Shown: positions 9,633-18,665 of the stretch, in pieces | Position numbering within the stretch: position 1 is the first letter of the stretch | Layout of the letters: every line of letters starts with the position of its first letter | Assembly (NCBI RefSeq): GCF_021233415.1 | Contig: NZ_CP089466.1 | Coordinates: 682,001-746,000 of the forward strand | DNA length: 64,000 bases | DNA from: Halobacterium litoreum | GTDB taxonomy: Archaea > Halobacteriota > Halobacteria > Halobacteriales > Halobacteriaceae | Direction of reading: 5' to 3' | Made by a program: the position numbers and the translations under genes | Notes under the pieces: generated by a model | What the model was told of the DNA's origin: nothing | Databases searched by the model: none | Seen by the model: only the letters and a program-made list of their open reading frames with translations

Positions 9633-10298
9633 CTTGCCGGTCGCGCGGTTCGCGATGCGCTCGCGGACCGCCGCCGACACGTCCGTCAGGTAGGCGGTCC
9701 CCCAGATGGCGACGAGGACGCCGCCGATGGTGTTGAACACCAAATCGAGGACGGTGTCTCCGATGCCGTAGATGGTGAGGACGCTCCCGCCGAAGACGGC
9801 GTCGAGGTGCATCACGGCGAACTCGATGACCTCCCAGAACACGCCGAACGCCATCACGAACGACAGCAGGAACACGAACACGAACTTCGGCGGCAACACG
9901 ATGTCGTCGTGGTGTTCGTCGAGTGCGCGCACCGTCGCGTAGCCGGTGGCGGCGACCAGCGACGACGACAGCGCGTGCGTGAGGTGGTCCCACCACGGAA
10001 TGCCGCCCGGGCCGTAGAACGTCGTCTCGCTCCCGGGCAGACCGACGGTGCCGAGCGCGTGCAGGAACACCGCCGACGTGATCCAGAGGGTCAGGCCGGC
10101 GTCCATCGGGATGTCGTAGTCGCGTTCGAGGAGCGCCGGAACGTACGTGATGAGCAGGCCGAGCGCGGAGTTCACGACGATGCCGGGGTTCGTCTCGTAG
10201 AGCCCGACGAACACGAACCCGACGAGTGACAACTGCATCGCGCGCGTCGCCTGCCGCTGGCGGCGCTTCGAGATGCCGAGCCGGTCGCGGAGTCTCAT
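9630..10298 (-). CDS. YjdF/DUF2238-like integral membrane protein
   Basis: 222 residues with about six hydrophobic segments. The central part has a conserved polar pattern within membrane helices: [14 protein letters not shown], then [11 protein letters not shown], then [16 protein letters not shown]. These Asp/His/Glu residues within the bilayer match my recollection of the DUF2238 (YjdF) family, whose function is unknown. The ATG at 10298 overlaps the stop of the upstream gene as ATGA (10295-10298). The two membrane proteins therefore form a coupled pair. Confidence 0.7.
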   Translation of the reverse strand: MRLRDRLGISKRRQRQATRAMQLSLVGFVFVGLYETNPGIVVNSALGLLITYVPALLERDYDIPMDAGLTLWITSAVFLHALGTVGLPGSETTFYGPGGIPWWDHLTHALSSSLVAATGYATVRALDEHHDDIVLPPKFVFVFLLSFVMAFGVFWEVIEFAVMHLDAVFGGSVLTIYGIGDTVLDLVFNTIGGVLVAIWGTAYLTDVSAAVRERIANRATGK

Positions 10299-10939
10299 TT
10301 CACCACCTCCTCGACCTCCTCGGGGAGGCGGAGGTCGGCGCTGGCGCGCCGCCGGAAGTAGAGGACGAACACGAGACCGGCGCCGATGCCGGCGACGGTC
10401 GCCGCGACGAAGTCCCACATCAGGGCGTTCAGCGCGGCTTCCTCCTGTGCTTGCGTGAGCGGCGGTTCGGTGGGGAGGATGAACGTCGTCGAGAGGAAGA
10501 GGTCGGAGGCGTACTGGACGATGGCCCAGAGGCCGGCGGCCGCCATCGTGGTGATGACGACGAACAGCACCGCGAACCAGTTGGTCATCGAGACGGGCGT
10601 GAACACGTCGAGTTCGACGGCGACGACGAGCGCGAGCGCGGCGACGGCGAGGTAGGTCGCCACGTCACTGGAGAGGCCGGGCGCCGTGAACGCCCGCCCG
10701 AACACGGGCAGCCCGACGAGCAACAGGACCTCCCACGGGAGCATCGCTTTCGCGTTCCGGTACGCCACGGGCGGCACGAGGACGACGACGACCACGGCCG
10801 CGGAGAACGTCACCCAGACGAGGTCCTCGGGCGCGCTCTCGACCGCGACGAGCGCGACGAACGCCACGAGTAGCCAGCCGAGCGCGGCGTTGGTGCGCTC
10901 GTCTTTGATGAGTGGCGCGAGTCGCTCGGTTCGATTCAT
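10295..10939 (-). CDS. Membrane protein, unrecognised family, coupled to YjdF-like gene
   Basis: 214 residues with about six hydrophobic segments. The N-terminus is soluble (MNRTERLAPLIKDERTNAA) and the C-terminal tail is short and acidic after FYRRR-like positive residues (YFRRRASADL). No enzymatic motif is visible. It is first in a two-gene operon, ending in a 4-nt overlap with the YjdF-like gene. The positive-inside pattern suggests both termini are cytoplasmic. Confidence 0.7.
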   Translation of the reverse strand: MNRTERLAPLIKDERTNAALGWLLVAFVALVAVESAPEDLVWVTFSAAVVVVVLVPPVAYRNAKAMLPWEVLLLVGLPVFGRAFTAPGLSSDVATYLAVAALALVVAVELDVFTPVSMTNWFAVLFVVITTMAAAGLWAIVQYASDLFLSTTFILPTEPPLTQAQEEAALNALMWDFVAATVAGIGAGLVFVLYFRRRASADLRLPEEVEEVVK

Positions 10940-11002
10940 ACCTGCGATAGCACACCCGGATTGAATAAACGTCCGGCCGAACCGGCCCCCGTCTCGGGGG
11001 TG

Positions 11003-11923
11003 TCACGCGATGCCGGCGAGGTACGCGACGGCGTACGCGGCGCCCGCGACGGTGACGGCTGTGAGGCCGGTGACGAGGGCGGTGACTGGCGAGGGGAGGA
11101 GGCGGTCGCGGCGCGGGTGCGGGACGGCGCCGACGAAGCCGACGGCGACCACGCTGAACACGAACGGGTACGAGAGGTCGAGGGTCGGCGGCGGGACGAC
11201 GAGGGCGGCGAGCGCGTACGCGACGCCGGCGGTGGCGCGGCCGTCGACGTGGTCGGTGAGGCGCACGTCGGCGAGCGCGAGCGCGGCGACGACGCCGACC
11301 CAGACGGCGGCGAGTTCGAGCGCGAACGCGCCGAGTAAGTGGAGCGTCGGGTCCGCGAACAGCGTCACGCGACCGTCGAAGACGGCGACGCGCAGGGGGT
11401 AGAGCAGTTCCGGGGGTTTCCCGGTGACGAGGTCGCCGAAGGGGTGTGTGCCGAGGCCGACGAGCGCGACGGCGAGCAGACTGCGACCGCGCACCCCGAA
11501 CTGGTCGGCGCCGTACGCGACCGCGACGCCGCAGACGGCGAACAGCGCCACGATGGTGGCGGCGAGCGGGCCGGAGACGAACCCGACGACGGCGACGAGG
11601 CCGACGAGCGCGACGGCGGCGACGCCGCGGCGGGTGGGTGCGAGCGCGAACGCGACGGCCGCCGGCACGGCGACGACCAGCGAGTGCGTGACCGCGCGGT
11701 GGACGGCAGTGGACGCGCCCCAGAAGGAGTTGGCGACGGCGAGCGGGCTGCTCGGGTCGGCGCCGGCGAGGCCGACGAGCGCGTACGCCATGTCGACGTC
11801 GGGAACCGCGGCGAACAGCCCCGCCGCGACGCCGAGCGCGAGCGCGCGCTCACGGGACGCGCCGTACCGGAGGGCGGCGAGCGCCACGAGGCCGAACGCG
11901 AGCGTCGCGTGCCCCACGAACAT
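11003..11923 (-). CDS. YdjM/DUF457-type membrane protein (putative metal-dependent hydrolase)
   Basis: 306 residues with about eight hydrophobic segments. The family pattern is present: GHATLAF near residue 4, VPDVDM near 41, HRAVTHSL near 71, and HPFGDLVTG near 152. The scattered His and Asp residues are the supposed metal ligands of this membrane hydrolase family, named for E. coli YdjM; its substrate is not established. Start at ATG 11923, which places GHATLAF at the N-terminus as in homologues. It is divergent from the aminotransferase. Confidence 0.75.
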   Translation of the reverse strand: MFVGHATLAFGLVALAALRYGASRERALALGVAAGLFAAVPDVDMAYALVGLAGADPSSPLAVANSFWGASTAVHRAVTHSLVVAVPAAVAFALAPTRRGVAAVALVGLVAVVGFVSGPLAATIVALFAVCGVAVAYGADQFGVRGRSLLAVALVGLGTHPFGDLVTGKPPELLYPLRVAVFDGRVTLFADPTLHLLGAFALELAAVWVGVVAALALADVRLTDHVDGRATAGVAYALAALVVPPPTLDLSYPFVFSVVAVGFVGAVPHPRRDRLLPSPVTALVTGLTAVTVAGAAYAVAYLAGIA

Positions 11924-12017
11924 GGCCGTGAGTACGCCGCGAGCGCTGATAAGTGCGCTGGGCGTGCGGGTTCCCGCTTCCCGAACCTTCTTGCGGCCGC
12001 CACGCGGCGTTGTAGCC

Positions 12018-13202
12018 ATGATTGACGCGCCAGACGTCGAGGAGCTGAATCCGCCACAGCGAACCCTGATGGGGCCGGGGCCGAGTCCGGTCCACCCGCG
12101 CGTGTTGAAGGCGATGAGCACGCCGCTGGTCGGCCACCTCGACCCGTCGTTCGTGGAGATGATGGACGAGACCCAAGAGCTCCTGCGGTACGTCTTCCAG
12201 ACGGACAACGAGTGGACGATTCCCGTCTCGGGGACGGGGTCGGCGGCGATGGAGGCGGCCATCGGGAACCTCGTGGAGCCGGGTGACACGTTCCTCGCGC
12301 CGACGAACGGCTACTTCGGCGACCGGATGGCGGCGATGGCGCGGCGCGCGGGCGGTGATGTGGTGCGCGTCGGGGCGCCGTGGGGCGAACCGCTCGACCC
12401 GGACGACGTCGCGGACGCCTGCGAGGAGTTCCACCCCGACGTGTTCGGGTTCGTCCACGCGGAGACGTCGACGGGCGTGAAACAGCCCGACGTGCCCGCG
12501 CTCACGGAGGCCGCCCACGACCACGGCGCGCTCGTCGTCGCGGACACCGTGACGAGCATCGGCGGCGTGGAACTCAAAGTCGACGAGTGGGACATCGACG
12601 CGGCGTACGCGGGCCCGCAGAAGTGCCTGTCGTGTCCGCCGGGGGCCAGCCCACTCACGCTGAACGACCGCGCGATGGACAAAGTCCTCGGGCGCGAGGA
12701 GCCCGCGCGGTCGTGGTACCTCGACCTCTCGCTTTTGGAGGGATACTGGGGCGACGAGCGCGCGTACCACCACACGGCGCCCATCACGAACGTGTACGCG
12801 CTCCGGGAAGCGCTCCGACTCGTCGCCGAGGAGGGCATCGAGGAGCGCTGGGCGCGCCACCGCGAGATGGCGTCCGCCCTGAAGGCGGGCGTCGAGGCGA
12901 TGGGCCTCGGCCTCAACCCCGAAGACGACTACTGGCTCCCGAGCCTGAACGCCGTGCTCGTGCCCGACGGCGTGGACGACGGCGACGTCATCGACTACGT
13001 GCTGGAACAGTACGACCTCGAAATCGCGGCGGGGCTCGGCGACCTCTCCGGGGACGTGTTCCGCGTCGGCTGTATGGGCCACGGCGCGCGCCCGGAGAAC
13101 GTGACGCTGGTGGTCGCGGCGCTCGCGGACGCGTTCGACGCGCTCGGCGCGGACGTGGACGCGGCAGCCGGCCTCGCGGCTACGCGGGAAGCGCTGCGGT
13201 AG
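12018..13202 (+). CDS. Class V PLP aminotransferase, alanine/serine-glyoxylate type
   Basis: 394 residues. It opens with the family motif LMGPGPSPVHPRVL. The PLP-binding Asp176 lies in VVADTVTSIGG, and the Schiff-base Lys202 in GPQKCLSCPPG. Domain order and length match alanine-glyoxylate/serine-glyoxylate aminotransferases (SgaA/AgxT group), which exchange amino groups between alanine or serine and glyoxylate. The exact substrate cannot be told from sequence; related enzymes include serine-pyruvate transaminase and phosphonate transaminases. It is monocistronic, with a start at ATG 12018. Confidence 0.9.
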   Translation: MIDAPDVEELNPPQRTLMGPGPSPVHPRVLKAMSTPLVGHLDPSFVEMMDETQELLRYVFQTDNEWTIPVSGTGSAAMEAAIGNLVEPGDTFLAPTNGYFGDRMAAMARRAGGDVVRVGAPWGEPLDPDDVADACEEFHPDVFGFVHAETSTGVKQPDVPALTEAAHDHGALVVADTVTSIGGVELKVDEWDIDAAYAGPQKCLSCPPGASPLTLNDRAMDKVLGREEPARSWYLDLSLLEGYWGDERAYHHTAPITNVYALREALRLVAEEGIEERWARHREMASALKAGVEAMGLGLNPEDDYWLPSLNAVLVPDGVDDGDVIDYVLEQYDLEIAAGLGDLSGDVFRVGCMGHGARPENVTLVVAALADAFDALGADVDAAAGLAATREALR

Positions 13203-13217
13203 AAGACGCGAGCGGCC

Positions 13218-13526
13218 CTACTCGACGGGCGGCGCGCGCGCCACTTCGTAGTCGCCGTCCTCCTCTACCCCCATCACCGCCCACTCGTAGGGCGGGTCGA
13301 GCCGACGCAACTGCCGTTCGAGCGCGTCGGCGTTGTCCGCCCACGTGACGAAACAGCGGTAACTACCGCCGTCTCGCGAATCTACGTCCTCTGTGACGGC
13401 GGAGACGCGTATCTCCTTCCAGTCGCGGGTCGCGGAGAACTCCGCGCCGTCACCTGCGAGACTGTACCCGAGGTCGGCGAAAATCGACCGGGCCTGCTCG
13501 TCGGGAGGGGTGGTAACAGTCCCCAT
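13218..13526 (-). CDS. Small conserved haloarchaeal protein, function unknown
   Basis: 102 residues, soluble and acidic, with no membrane segment. The N-terminal part (PPDEQARSIFADLGYSL) and a C-terminal block around YRCFVTWADNADALERQL suggest a compact alpha/beta fold. I do not recognise a characterised family, although it resembles short haloarchaeal proteins of uncharacterised DUF type. A TATA-like GGTTTATCA lies at 13552-13560, 26-34 nt before the ATG, supporting real expression. Confidence 0.7.
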   Translation of the reverse strand: MGTVTTPPDEQARSIFADLGYSLAGDGAEFSATRDWKEIRVSAVTEDVDSRDGGSYRCFVTWADNADALERQLRRLDPPYEWAVMGVEEDGDYEVARAPPVE

Positions 13527-13592
13527 GCAACTCCTGCTTCGCGGGGCGGGGTGATAAACCTTCCCACGGTTCGCGAATATTGCCGGGAGCGC

Positions 13593-14966
13593 TCACTCGA
13601 CGGGGTGGAGTCGCCACCGTCGCACGAACAGGTCGAGGTCCCCGTCGTCCGTCGGTTCGAAGGTCACGGGGACGCGGTCGCCGGCCGCCCCCACCGCCTC
13701 GAACGCGAGGTCGCCGCGAGCGAGCGACGCGGGGCGCGCGGTCAGCGTCTCGCCGCCGAGCGCGGTGTCGACGGTCACGGAGATGCCGGCTCCCTCGCGC
13801 TTCACTTCGGCCGTCGCCACGCTCCGGTAGGACTCGTACTCGCCGGCGACGCGCTCGCACTTCGCGCGGAGCGCGTAGAACGGCACCGCCTCGGCGGGGT
13901 CCTCGCCTTCCACGAGCGCGAGGAGCGCCGGTCCGACGTGCATCGGGTGGACGTCGGGCGCGGTGTTCGCCGCTACCGCCACGCCGAGGTCGCGACCCTC
14001 CAGAAAGCCGAGGTACGCCGACGTGACCGACAGCGTGCCGCTGTGCCCGACGAGGTCGTCGCCGAGGAACGGCCGGCGCATCCAGCCGTAGCCGTACGTC
14101 TCCTCGGCGCCGTCGAGGAACGCCCGGCGCGTGGCGTGGGCCGACTGCGCGCGCTCCAGCAAGCTGGCGGGGACGACCGACTCGTCGCCGCGCATCGCGA
14201 ACCGGAGGTACGCCGCGAGGTCGCGGGCCGAACTCAGCAGGCCGCCCGCCGCGCCGACGCCTTTCACGGGGTAGTCGGCGCGCTCCGGGCCGTCCTCGCG
14301 CGAGAGGTAGGGCGTCATCGCGTCGTCGTACTCCGCGGGGTCGGCGCGCACCACCGACCGGTCCATCCCGAGGGGCGCGAGGACTTCGTCGTCCACGTAC
14401 TCGGGGAACGGCCGGCCGTCCACGGCCTCGATTAGTTTCCCGAGCACGGCGTAGCCGGTGTTGTAGTAGAAGAAGCGCTCGCCGTCGGCGCGCTCGCCGA
14501 GGGACTGCTCGACGTGCCGCCGGAAGTCGGCGTCCGACCCGAGCGGCGCGGTCTCCGCGCCCTCGCCGAGAATCTGGGCGGTCATCGCGACGCTCGACCC
14601 GTCGCTGGGCATCCCCGACGAGTGCGAGAGCAGTTCGTGGACGGTCGGCGGGTCCTCGCTCCCCGCGAAGAACTCGACGTGCTCGGTCACCGGGTCGTCG
14701 AGCGCGACCCGGTCCCCGTCGACCAACTGGAGGACGCCGGTGGCTGCGACGGACTTCGTGATGGAGGCGACGCCGTACAGCGTGTCGGGCGTGGCGGGCG
14801 CGTTCGCTTCGAGGTCGCGCGCCCCGAACGCGTCGAGGTACGCCACCTCGTCGCCGTCCACGATTGCGACGCTCGCACTCGGCACATCGTTGTCGGTCAC
14901 CCACTCCGCGACGAACGACTCGACCGCCCGGCGCGCGTCGGCGTCGAGGCCGCTGGAACGACTCAT
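13593..14966 (-). CDS. Serine hydrolase of the class C beta-lactamase/penicillin-binding fold
   Basis: 457 residues. Catalytic motifs are in order: SxxK as S68-I-T-K71, YxN as Y167-Y-N169, and HSG (GHSGT) near residue 302, in place of KTG. This is the usual set of esterase/D-peptidase-like beta-lactamase homologues (COG1680). There is no signal peptide, so it should act in the cytoplasm. Archaea lack murein, so peptide or ester hydrolysis is more likely than beta-lactam resistance. The C-terminal ~110 residues form a separate beta-rich domain. A TATA-like CCTTTTGC lies near 14989-14996. Confidence 0.88.
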   Translation of the reverse strand: MSRSSGLDADARRAVESFVAEWVTDNDVPSASVAIVDGDEVAYLDAFGARDLEANAPATPDTLYGVASITKSVAATGVLQLVDGDRVALDDPVTEHVEFFAGSEDPPTVHELLSHSSGMPSDGSSVAMTAQILGEGAETAPLGSDADFRRHVEQSLGERADGERFFYYNTGYAVLGKLIEAVDGRPFPEYVDDEVLAPLGMDRSVVRADPAEYDDAMTPYLSREDGPERADYPVKGVGAAGGLLSSARDLAAYLRFAMRGDESVVPASLLERAQSAHATRRAFLDGAEETYGYGWMRRPFLGDDLVGHSGTLSVTSAYLGFLEGRDLGVAVAANTAPDVHPMHVGPALLALVEGEDPAEAVPFYALRAKCERVAGEYESYRSVATAEVKREGAGISVTVDTALGGETLTARPASLARGDLAFEAVGAAGDRVPVTFEPTDDGDLDLFVRRWRLHPVE

Positions 14967-15044
14967 ATCGGCGAATCGGTCACGCCGAGCAAAAGGTTCG
15001 GGGTGGCGGCAGGCGGCTACTCACGCGGCGAAGTCACGCCCGCG

Positions 15045-15281
15045 TCACTCGTGTGCCGAGTCCCACTCCTCGGGCTTCCGGAAGTTCCCGCAGACGTTGC
15101 ACTCGATGCGGCCCATCGAGTCCATCGCGTTGTCCACGGACTCGCAGTTCGTGCAGTACCAGCCGTACCGGCGCTCGCGCTCGGGCGTCCGGTACACCAC
15201 GAGGAACGGGCCGTCCTGCCCGCGGTCGCCCTCGTCCTCGGCGACGTACAGCGTCTCCCCGTCAACGACGACCTCGAACAT
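15045..15281 (-). CDS. Small zinc-ribbon protein
   Basis: 78 residues. After a beta-hairpin N-terminus, two CxxC knuckles appear: CTNC near residue 43 and CNVC near 61, forming a treble-clef-like zinc ribbon. It resembles short haloarchaeal proteins annotated as DUF5816, from memory. A TTAAAT box lies on the minus strand at 15304-15310, about 24 nt before the start codon. The role is unknown; RNA, DNA or protein binding are all possible. Confidence 0.75.
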   Translation of the reverse strand: MFEVVVDGETLYVAEDEGDRGQDGPFLVVYRTPERERRYGWYCTNCESVDNAMDSMGRIECNVCGNFRKPEEWDSAHE

Positions 15282-15366
15282 GGCGGGCAGTAGCCGACGC
15301 CCGCATTTAACGCCTCCTCTCCGGCACCGAAGCGCTATTCCACGCTGCGCCCCTCCGAACTGTTGT

Positions 15367-16713
15367 ATGGCTGTCCGTATCCTCCACTACTCTGATCTGG
15401 AGAACGTCTACGACTCGCCCGAGCAGGCGGGTCGTCTCGCCGGCCTGCTCGCCGACCGCGGGGACGCCATCGCCGCGGGGAGCGGCGACAACACCGCGCC
15501 GGGCGTGCTCTCGCTGGTCACCGAGAGCCGGCAGGCCCTCGACCTCTACGACGCCGTCGACCCGGACGTGGCGACGTTCGGCAACCACGACTTCGACTAC
15601 GGCGCCGACACCACCGCCGAAATCGTCGCGGAGTCCCCGCAGACGTGGGTGTCCGCGAACGTCTACCGGGACGGCGACCGGGTCGCCGGCGTCGACCCGT
15701 GGACGATTGTCGAGCGCGACGGCGTCCGCGTCGGTTTCCTCGGCGTGCTCGACGACGCGACCCCGGCGCTGAACCCGATGGCGAGCGACCTCACTGTCAC
15801 CGACCCCGTGAGCGCGACCCGCGAGGCGGAGCGGGAACTCCGTGACGCGGGCGCCGACTACGTGGTCGCGCTCTCCCACCTCGGGCGCGGCGACGAGGAA
15901 CTCGCGGCCGCGACCGACGTGGACGCCGTCCTCGGCGGGCACATCGCCTCCGAGCGAATCGAGCGAATCGACGGCACGCTCCTCACCCGGCCGGGGTCGG
16001 GCGGCGAAGTCGTGCTGGAGGTGGACCTCGAAGCCGGCGACGTGACTCGCCGCGTCGTCGCCGACGCACCCGTCCACGGCGGCGTCGAAGCCGGCCTCCG
16101 CGAGCGCATGGACAACACCGGGCTGAACGACGTGGTCGGGCACGTAGAGGACCCTCTCGAACGCACCGAGTCGACGCTGTTCCGCGGCGAGTCCCGCATC
16201 GGGAACTTCGTCGCCGACGCCTACCGGTGGGCCGCGGAGGCGGACGTGGGCCTCCAGAACTCCGGCGGCGTCCGCGACGGCCCCGAACTCGCGGGCGACG
16301 TGACCGTCGCCGACCTCGTGAGCGTCGTCCCCTTCGAGGAACCGGTCTCCGTCGCGGAACTCACGGGCGAGGAACTGCTCGACGTGTTCCGGGGCGCGCG
16401 CGGCGGCTCCCTCGGGTTCGCCGAACCCGACTGGTGGCACGCCCACGTCTCCGGCGCTCACTTGGCGTGGGACGAGGCGTCCTCGGAACTCGCGGCCGCG
16501 CGCGTCGCCGGCGAACACGTCGACCCGGAGGCGACGTACACGCTCGCCACCACGGACTACCTGTTCTACTCGGACGACGAGTTCCCCGCCCTCGACGAGG
16601 AACACCGCGTCGCCCGACTGGACGTCCAACACGAGGTGCTCGCGTCGTACGCCCGCCAGCGCGGCATCGACCCGGAACTCGAGGGGCGCGTGCGCCTCCA
16701 CGCCGACGACTGA
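15367..16713 (+). CDS. 5'-nucleotidase/UshA-like metallophosphatase, copy 1 (altered metal ligands)
   Basis: 448 residues with the two-domain layout of 5'-nucleotidases: an N-terminal calcineurin-like metallophosphatase and a C-terminal substrate domain from about residue 250. GNHDFDYG (near 76) and SHLG (near 174) are intact. The N-terminal DxH is replaced by SDLEN (His to Glu), and the GHxH motif reads GHIAS, so one more His is lost. There is no signal peptide, so unlike UshA it is cytosolic. A paralogue lies at 24385 and keeps GHEH. The role may be phosphoester hydrolysis of nucleotides, but the changed ligands make catalysis uncertain for this copy. Confidence 0.85.
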   Translation: MAVRILHYSDLENVYDSPEQAGRLAGLLADRGDAIAAGSGDNTAPGVLSLVTESRQALDLYDAVDPDVATFGNHDFDYGADTTAEIVAESPQTWVSANVYRDGDRVAGVDPWTIVERDGVRVGFLGVLDDATPALNPMASDLTVTDPVSATREAERELRDAGADYVVALSHLGRGDEELAAATDVDAVLGGHIASERIERIDGTLLTRPGSGGEVVLEVDLEAGDVTRRVVADAPVHGGVEAGLRERMDNTGLNDVVGHVEDPLERTESTLFRGESRIGNFVADAYRWAAEADVGLQNSGGVRDGPELAGDVTVADLVSVVPFEEPVSVAELTGEELLDVFRGARGGSLGFAEPDWWHAHVSGAHLAWDEASSELAAARVAGEHVDPEATYTLATTDYLFYSDDEFPALDEEHRVARLDVQHEVLASYARQRGIDPELEGRVRLHADD

Positions 16714-16765
16714 GCGCCGGCGACCGGGGCTAACGTATACGGTGGTCGTCGCCGTCTCTGTTACT

Positions 16766-17515
16766 ATGGCCGACAACTTCCCCGAGCGACGGAACCCCGA
16801 CTTCCACTTCACGCACGACGCGGAGCCCAGCGAGGCGCTTTTGTGTGGCTTCTCGCAGTTCGGGCTCGCCGGCCTCACGGCCGCCGACTACCTCGTCGAC
16901 CACCTCGAACTCGAACAGACCGGCCACGTCGCCGTCGACAGCCTCCCCGCGATTACGCCCTTCGAGAACGGCATCCCGCGCCACCACACCCGCTTTTTCT
17001 CCCGCGACGACCTCGACGTGACCGTGCTCGTCGGCGAACTGTTCATCCCGCTGCCGGTCGCCGAACTGTTCACCGACGCGCTCGCCGAGTGGCTCGACGA
17101 GAACGGCGTGGCCGAGGTCGCCGTCCTCTCCGGCGTCCCGGTCGCCCACGGCCCCGACGACCACCGCACGTTCTACATCGCGACTGAGGACTACCGGGAC
17201 GCCCGCCTCGCGGACAGCGACGTGCCCCCGATGGGCAACGGCTTCCTCGACGGCGTGAACGCCGACCTGCTCGGGCGCGGCATCGACTCCGACCTCCGGG
17301 CGTGCGTCTACACCACGCCGGTCCACCCCCAGATTCCGGACGTGGAGGCCGCGATTCGGCTCGTCGACTCGGTCAGCGACGTGTACGGCATCGACGTGGA
17401 CACCGGCCCCCTCGAAGCGTTCGCCGAGGAGGTCGCCGAACACTACGAGAACCTCAGCGAGCGCATCGAGGCGCTCGCCGAGGAGGACCGCGCGGACGAC
17501 CGGATGTACATGTGA
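16766..17515 (+). CDS. PAC2-family protein (proteasome assembly chaperone-like)
   Basis: 249 residues. The pattern is PAC2-like: LCGFSQFGLAGLTAADYLVDHL at the N-terminus (segments of it are diagnostic), then FFSRDDLDVTVLVGE, VLSGVP, and GNGFLDGVNADLL. A C-terminal helical tail follows. Eukaryotic PAC2 helps assemble proteasome alpha rings; archaeal members are thought to act similarly or in ATP-grasp-linked processes, but this is not proven. Start ATG 16766. It sits 52 nt after the nucleotidase gene and could be co-transcribed with it. Confidence 0.85.
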   Translation: MADNFPERRNPDFHFTHDAEPSEALLCGFSQFGLAGLTAADYLVDHLELEQTGHVAVDSLPAITPFENGIPRHHTRFFSRDDLDVTVLVGELFIPLPVAELFTDALAEWLDENGVAEVAVLSGVPVAHGPDDHRTFYIATEDYRDARLADSDVPPMGNGFLDGVNADLLGRGIDSDLRACVYTTPVHPQIPDVEAAIRLVDSVSDVYGIDVDTGPLEAFAEEVAEHYENLSERIEALAEEDRADDRMYM

Positions 17516-17569
17516 AATCGCGGTTTCACTCCCCACGAAGCACTTACCCGGGGCGCTCTCAGTTCGCGC

Positions 17570-18580
17570 ATGAAGCGCCGCGCCCTCCTCGGGACGCTCG
17601 CGTCGCTCGCGGTCGCGGGCTGTACTTCCTCGGGGTCGACGCCCGACGACACGCAGACGACGCAACGGACCACCCAGACCACCGACCGGACGACGCAGAC
17701 GACAGACGCGACGACCACGGCGACGCTCCCCGACGAACTCCGCACGCTCGGGGCGCCCGCGTCGGACGTGGACTGCCCCGTCGCGGACACCGACGACGGC
17801 CGGGTCGTCGTCCACGGCGAACACCCCGATTCGCCGCTCTCCCTGTCGCTCGACGACGACACCCTCGACTTGCCCGCCGACGAGACGACGTTCGTGCTCG
17901 CCAACGACACCGACTACCGGTTCATGACGAACTTCTACGGCTGGAAACTCTCCAAGCGCGTGGACGGCCGGTGGTTCCGCGTCGCGCCGCAGTTCTGGCC
18001 CCAGCCGCTCCACAGCCTCCCCGCGGGCGAATCCCACGAGTGGTCGTTCGCCGTCGACAACGGCGACCCGGTGGACCCCGGGTCCGGGGGAATGGACGAC
18101 ATCGCGCTCGCCGGCCTCGGCGGCGGCACGTACGCGTTCACCACCCACGGCTCGTTCAGCCCCGAGGATGGCGAGAGCGTCCCGGTCGGTTTCTGCGCCG
18201 AGTTCGAACTGAACGGCGACCCCGTGGAACTGACGCCGACCGACGGCGTCACTGCCTCTCGGGACGGCGCGACGGTCACCGTCACCACGGGCGAGGAACC
18301 CACCGAGGACGAACCGATGTCGGCGTTCGTCGTGGAGCGCGTGGAACCGCAGGCCGAGACGCCGGTCCGAGAGCGCATCACCGAGCAACTGTTGCGCCCC
18401 GACCCCGGATTCGGCGACCAGTCCGGCTACCGGAACACCATTCCGTTCTTCGAGGACGGCGTCGACACCGTGCGCCTCGAAGCACCGAACGGCACGCATC
18501 CGCCGTTCGGCGTCGACGAGGGCTACTTCGTCGAGTACGAGGGCGAGCGCTACCGAATCAGCAGCGAACGCCCGGCGTGA
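17570..18580 (+). CDS. Tat-exported lipoprotein with Thr-rich linker
   Basis: 336 residues. The signal KRRALLGTLASLAVAGC is a twin-arginine lipoprotein signal with Cys18 as the lipidated residue. A Thr/Gln/Asp-rich spacer (about residues 23-50) follows, likely O-glycosylated and surface-exposed. The mature domain is beta-rich with no recognised catalytic motif. Its central block YGWKLSKRVDGRWFRVAPQFWPQP recalls immunoglobulin-like haloarchaeal lipoproteins. The gene at 20801 shares the same signal-plus-Thr-linker design and a related central region (GDEW, then PGGGYEWQF), suggesting a common family. Confidence 0.8.
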   Translation: MKRRALLGTLASLAVAGCTSSGSTPDDTQTTQRTTQTTDRTTQTTDATTTATLPDELRTLGAPASDVDCPVADTDDGRVVVHGEHPDSPLSLSLDDDTLDLPADETTFVLANDTDYRFMTNFYGWKLSKRVDGRWFRVAPQFWPQPLHSLPAGESHEWSFAVDNGDPVDPGSGGMDDIALAGLGGGTYAFTTHGSFSPEDGESVPVGFCAEFELNGDPVELTPTDGVTASRDGATVTVTTGEEPTEDEPMSAFVVERVEPQAETPVRERITEQLLRPDPGFGDQSGYRNTIPFFEDGVDTVRLEAPNGTHPPFGVDEGYFVEYEGERYRISSERPA

Positions 18581-18665
18581 CCGCGGCGAGGCCCCCGCCG
18601 GCGCCGGGTCGTGAGCCGAACCGCCGACCGCAGGCTAAAAGACCGGGGTCGCCGTGGATGGCGGT

